Assembly: GCF_000185845.1 (NCBI RefSeq)
Contig: NZ_GL629647.1
Span: forward strand, 645,848 to 654,241
Source: Segatella salivae DSM 15606
GTDB lineage: Bacteria > Bacteroidota > Bacteroidia > Bacteroidales > Bacteroidaceae
Direction: 5' to 3'
DNA length: 8,394 bases
This document shows, in pieces, positions 7,160 to 8,394 of the stretch. The translations under genes were made by a program, and so were the position numbers. How positions within the stretch are numbered: position 1 is the stretch's first letter; each line of letters begins with the position of its first letter. A model generated the notes under the pieces. That model did no database searches and was not told where the DNA came from. It saw nothing but the letters and a program-made list of their open reading frames with translations.

Positions 7160-8394
7160 GTGAATAGATATATTGCCATACTTATAGCTGCGCTAACTAC
7201 AGCAGAGATGCAAGCATTTGATCTTGCACCTCGACTAATCGTAAGTATAACAATAGATCAGTTGAATAATAATAGTATTGATACTTTCCTCCCTTTCTTT
7301 AGTAATTCAGGCTTAAAGAAATTGATGCAAGAGGGGAAAATGTATGAAACAGGAACTTGTCCATCTGTACCTGTTTCACGACCAGCTTCTATTGCAACAA
7401 TAGCAACGGGCACAACTCCATTCTATCATGGCATTATCGGAAACCAATGGATTGATCATGCATCTCTTCGTCCCTCGTATTGCGTTGATGACAAACAATA
7501 TATTTATGGTCCATCTAAGCTAAAGACATCTACTATCAGTGACGAAATGAAAGTTTCTTCACATGGAAAAAGCATTATTTATAGTGTTGCCGCAAGCAAA
7601 GATGCTGCCATTCTGTCAGCAGGACACGCTGCTGAGAATGCGCTATGGTATGATGATGCTTTGAAAAGATGGAGGACAACAGCTTTTTATGGTGCTTCAC
7701 CACAATGGCTGAACACCCCTACTGCACCAAGAACTATTGATAATGATGGAATTGTTGATAAAGCCATAAGCATCGTTTCAAAGAGCAATATGGGGAAAGA
7801 TGACATTGCAGACATGTTAAATGTTACTCTTTCTGTTTCTAAAAAAGACAACATCCAACTTTATAATCGTGATGACTGGCAAAAACAAATCTATATTCAA
7901 TTAGATAAAGCCTTAGCCAAACTTATAGGTTCTATAGAACAGCAAGTTGGGAAGAATCATGTTTTGTTCGTTATTACAGGAACAGGTACAAGCGATGATA
8001 CAGAAAATGATTATAGCCTTTATAGTGTTCCAACAGGGATTTTTTATATAAACCGTACATCAAAGCTTTTGAATGTATATCTTAGTGCAGTTTATGGACA
8101 AGGTACATACATTGATGCAACATGTAATAACCAAATCTATTTGAATCATAAGATAATAGAACAAAAGCAATTAAACATGCATGAAGTTCTTTCACGTTGT
8201 CAGGAACTACTACTTGAAAGTGAAGGAGTCAGCGATGTATATACCTCAGAACGTCTACTATCAGGGAACTTAGGAGTTCAAGAAATACTGAAAGGATATA
8301 ATCCATCGGTAAGTGGTGACATTATTATTAATGTATCACCTGGATGGAAATTAATAAATGAAGACACACAAGAAAACTATACCAGCCGCAATAA
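7160..8394 (+). CDS. Alkaline phosphatase superfamily protein (PafA-like), probable pseudoenzyme, 3' truncated by window
   Basis: An open frame of 411 codons from GTG 7160 that runs off the window. A signal peptide (MNRYIAILIAALTTAEMQA|F, cut near 19) is followed by the phosphatase/phosphodiesterase fold: PRLIVSITIDQL (first metal-ligand Asp, D33), ATGTTPFYHGIIGNQWID (N95 kept) and SKDAAILSAGHAAENALWYD (K147 kept). The active site is otherwise lost. At the nucleophile position of the PafA pattern TGPGHAS there is R74, in PVSRPAS. The STDYxGH metal site reads SVSKKDNI (about 225-232). The TADHG site reads ITGTGT, with G274 and T275 replacing Asp-His. Catalysis by the usual two-metal mechanism is therefore unlikely. 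It starts one base after the lnb stop (TAA-C-GTG), implying translational coupling and a shared envelope role. In related Bacteroidales I recall secA lying next in this order, which this window cannot test. An alternative is a divergent enzyme using other residues. Confidence 0.8.
   Translation, partial: MNRYIAILIAALTTAEMQAFDLAPRLIVSITIDQLNNNSIDTFLPFFSNSGLKKLMQEGKMYETGTCPSVPVSRPASIATIATGTTPFYHGIIGNQWIDHASLRPSYCVDDKQYIYGPSKLKTSTISDEMKVSSHGKSIIYSVAASKDAAILSAGHAAENALWYDDALKRWRTTAFYGASPQWLNTPTAPRTIDNDGIVDKAISIVSKSNMGKDDIADMLNVTLSVSKKDNIQLYNRDDWQKQIYIQLDKALAKLIGSIEQQVGKNHVLFVITGTGTSDDTENDYSLYSVPTGIFYINRTSKLLNVYLSAVYGQGTYIDATCNNQIYLNHKIIEQKQLNMHEVLSRCQELLLESEGVSDVYTSERLLSGNLGVQEILKGYNPSVSGDIIINVSPGWKLINEDTQENYTSRN

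Noticed and set aside
1..8394. A novel defence, mobile or biosynthetic system
   Set aside because: Every long frame belongs to a recognisable envelope family. No transposase, integrase, toxin-antitoxin pair, tRNA or attachment site was seen. The novelty here is limited to the pseudophosphatase-lnb pair, the candidate leaderless start and the repeat array.

Overview
The window looks like chromosomal DNA of a member of the Bacteroidota, most likely Bacteroidales and plausibly a Prevotella-type organism. The evidence is moderately AT-rich DNA with no purine-rich Shine-Dalgarno sequences at gene starts, upstream boxes matching the Bacteroidales sigma-factor pattern TAnnTTTG, and a gene set typical of that phylum: a PpiD/SurA-like isomerase, a GldE/CorC-type CNNM-CBS protein, LptC, a FadL-like outer membrane protein, a DUF4105/Lnb protein and a PafA-like phosphatase-fold protein. 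The genus is inference.

Layout. Positions 1-123 hold three head-to-tail copies of a 41-bp repeat, each with a perfect 7-bp hairpin. A strong A-run/stem-loop/T-run terminator follows at about 133-174. From 193 to 5861 everything is on the minus strand. In transcription order this is an outer membrane beta-barrel protein (5861-4554), LptC (4529-3843), a CNNM/CBS membrane protein (3827-2556), then a 221-bp gap with its own promoter candidate, then a large PpiD-like folding factor (2334-193). A short divergent intergenic region (5862-5946) carries a TAnnTTTG box on each strand. To its right, on the plus strand, are a DUF4105/Lnb lipoprotein N-acyltransferase candidate (5947-7158) and, one base after its stop codon, a secreted alkaline-phosphatase-superfamily protein (7160 to beyond the window edge).

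How the genes fit together. All six genes act in or on the cell envelope: LPS transport (LptC), periplasmic folding (PpiD-like), outer membrane beta-barrel (FadL-like), inner-membrane CNNM protein and lipoprotein maturation (Lnb). The region is best read as two divergent envelope-biogenesis operons. I see no mobile element, phage gene, CRISPR array, defence system, rRNA or tRNA.

Most worth a second look: the last gene has kept the alkaline-phosphatase scaffold but lost nearly all recognisable metal ligands and the nucleophile, so it looks like a pseudoenzyme tightly coupled to Lnb. The Lnb gene appears to start with GTG exactly where transcription would start (a leaderless mRNA). The isomerase domain lacks the parvulin active-site histidines. 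The hairpin repeat array at the left edge differs between copies only in the loop.
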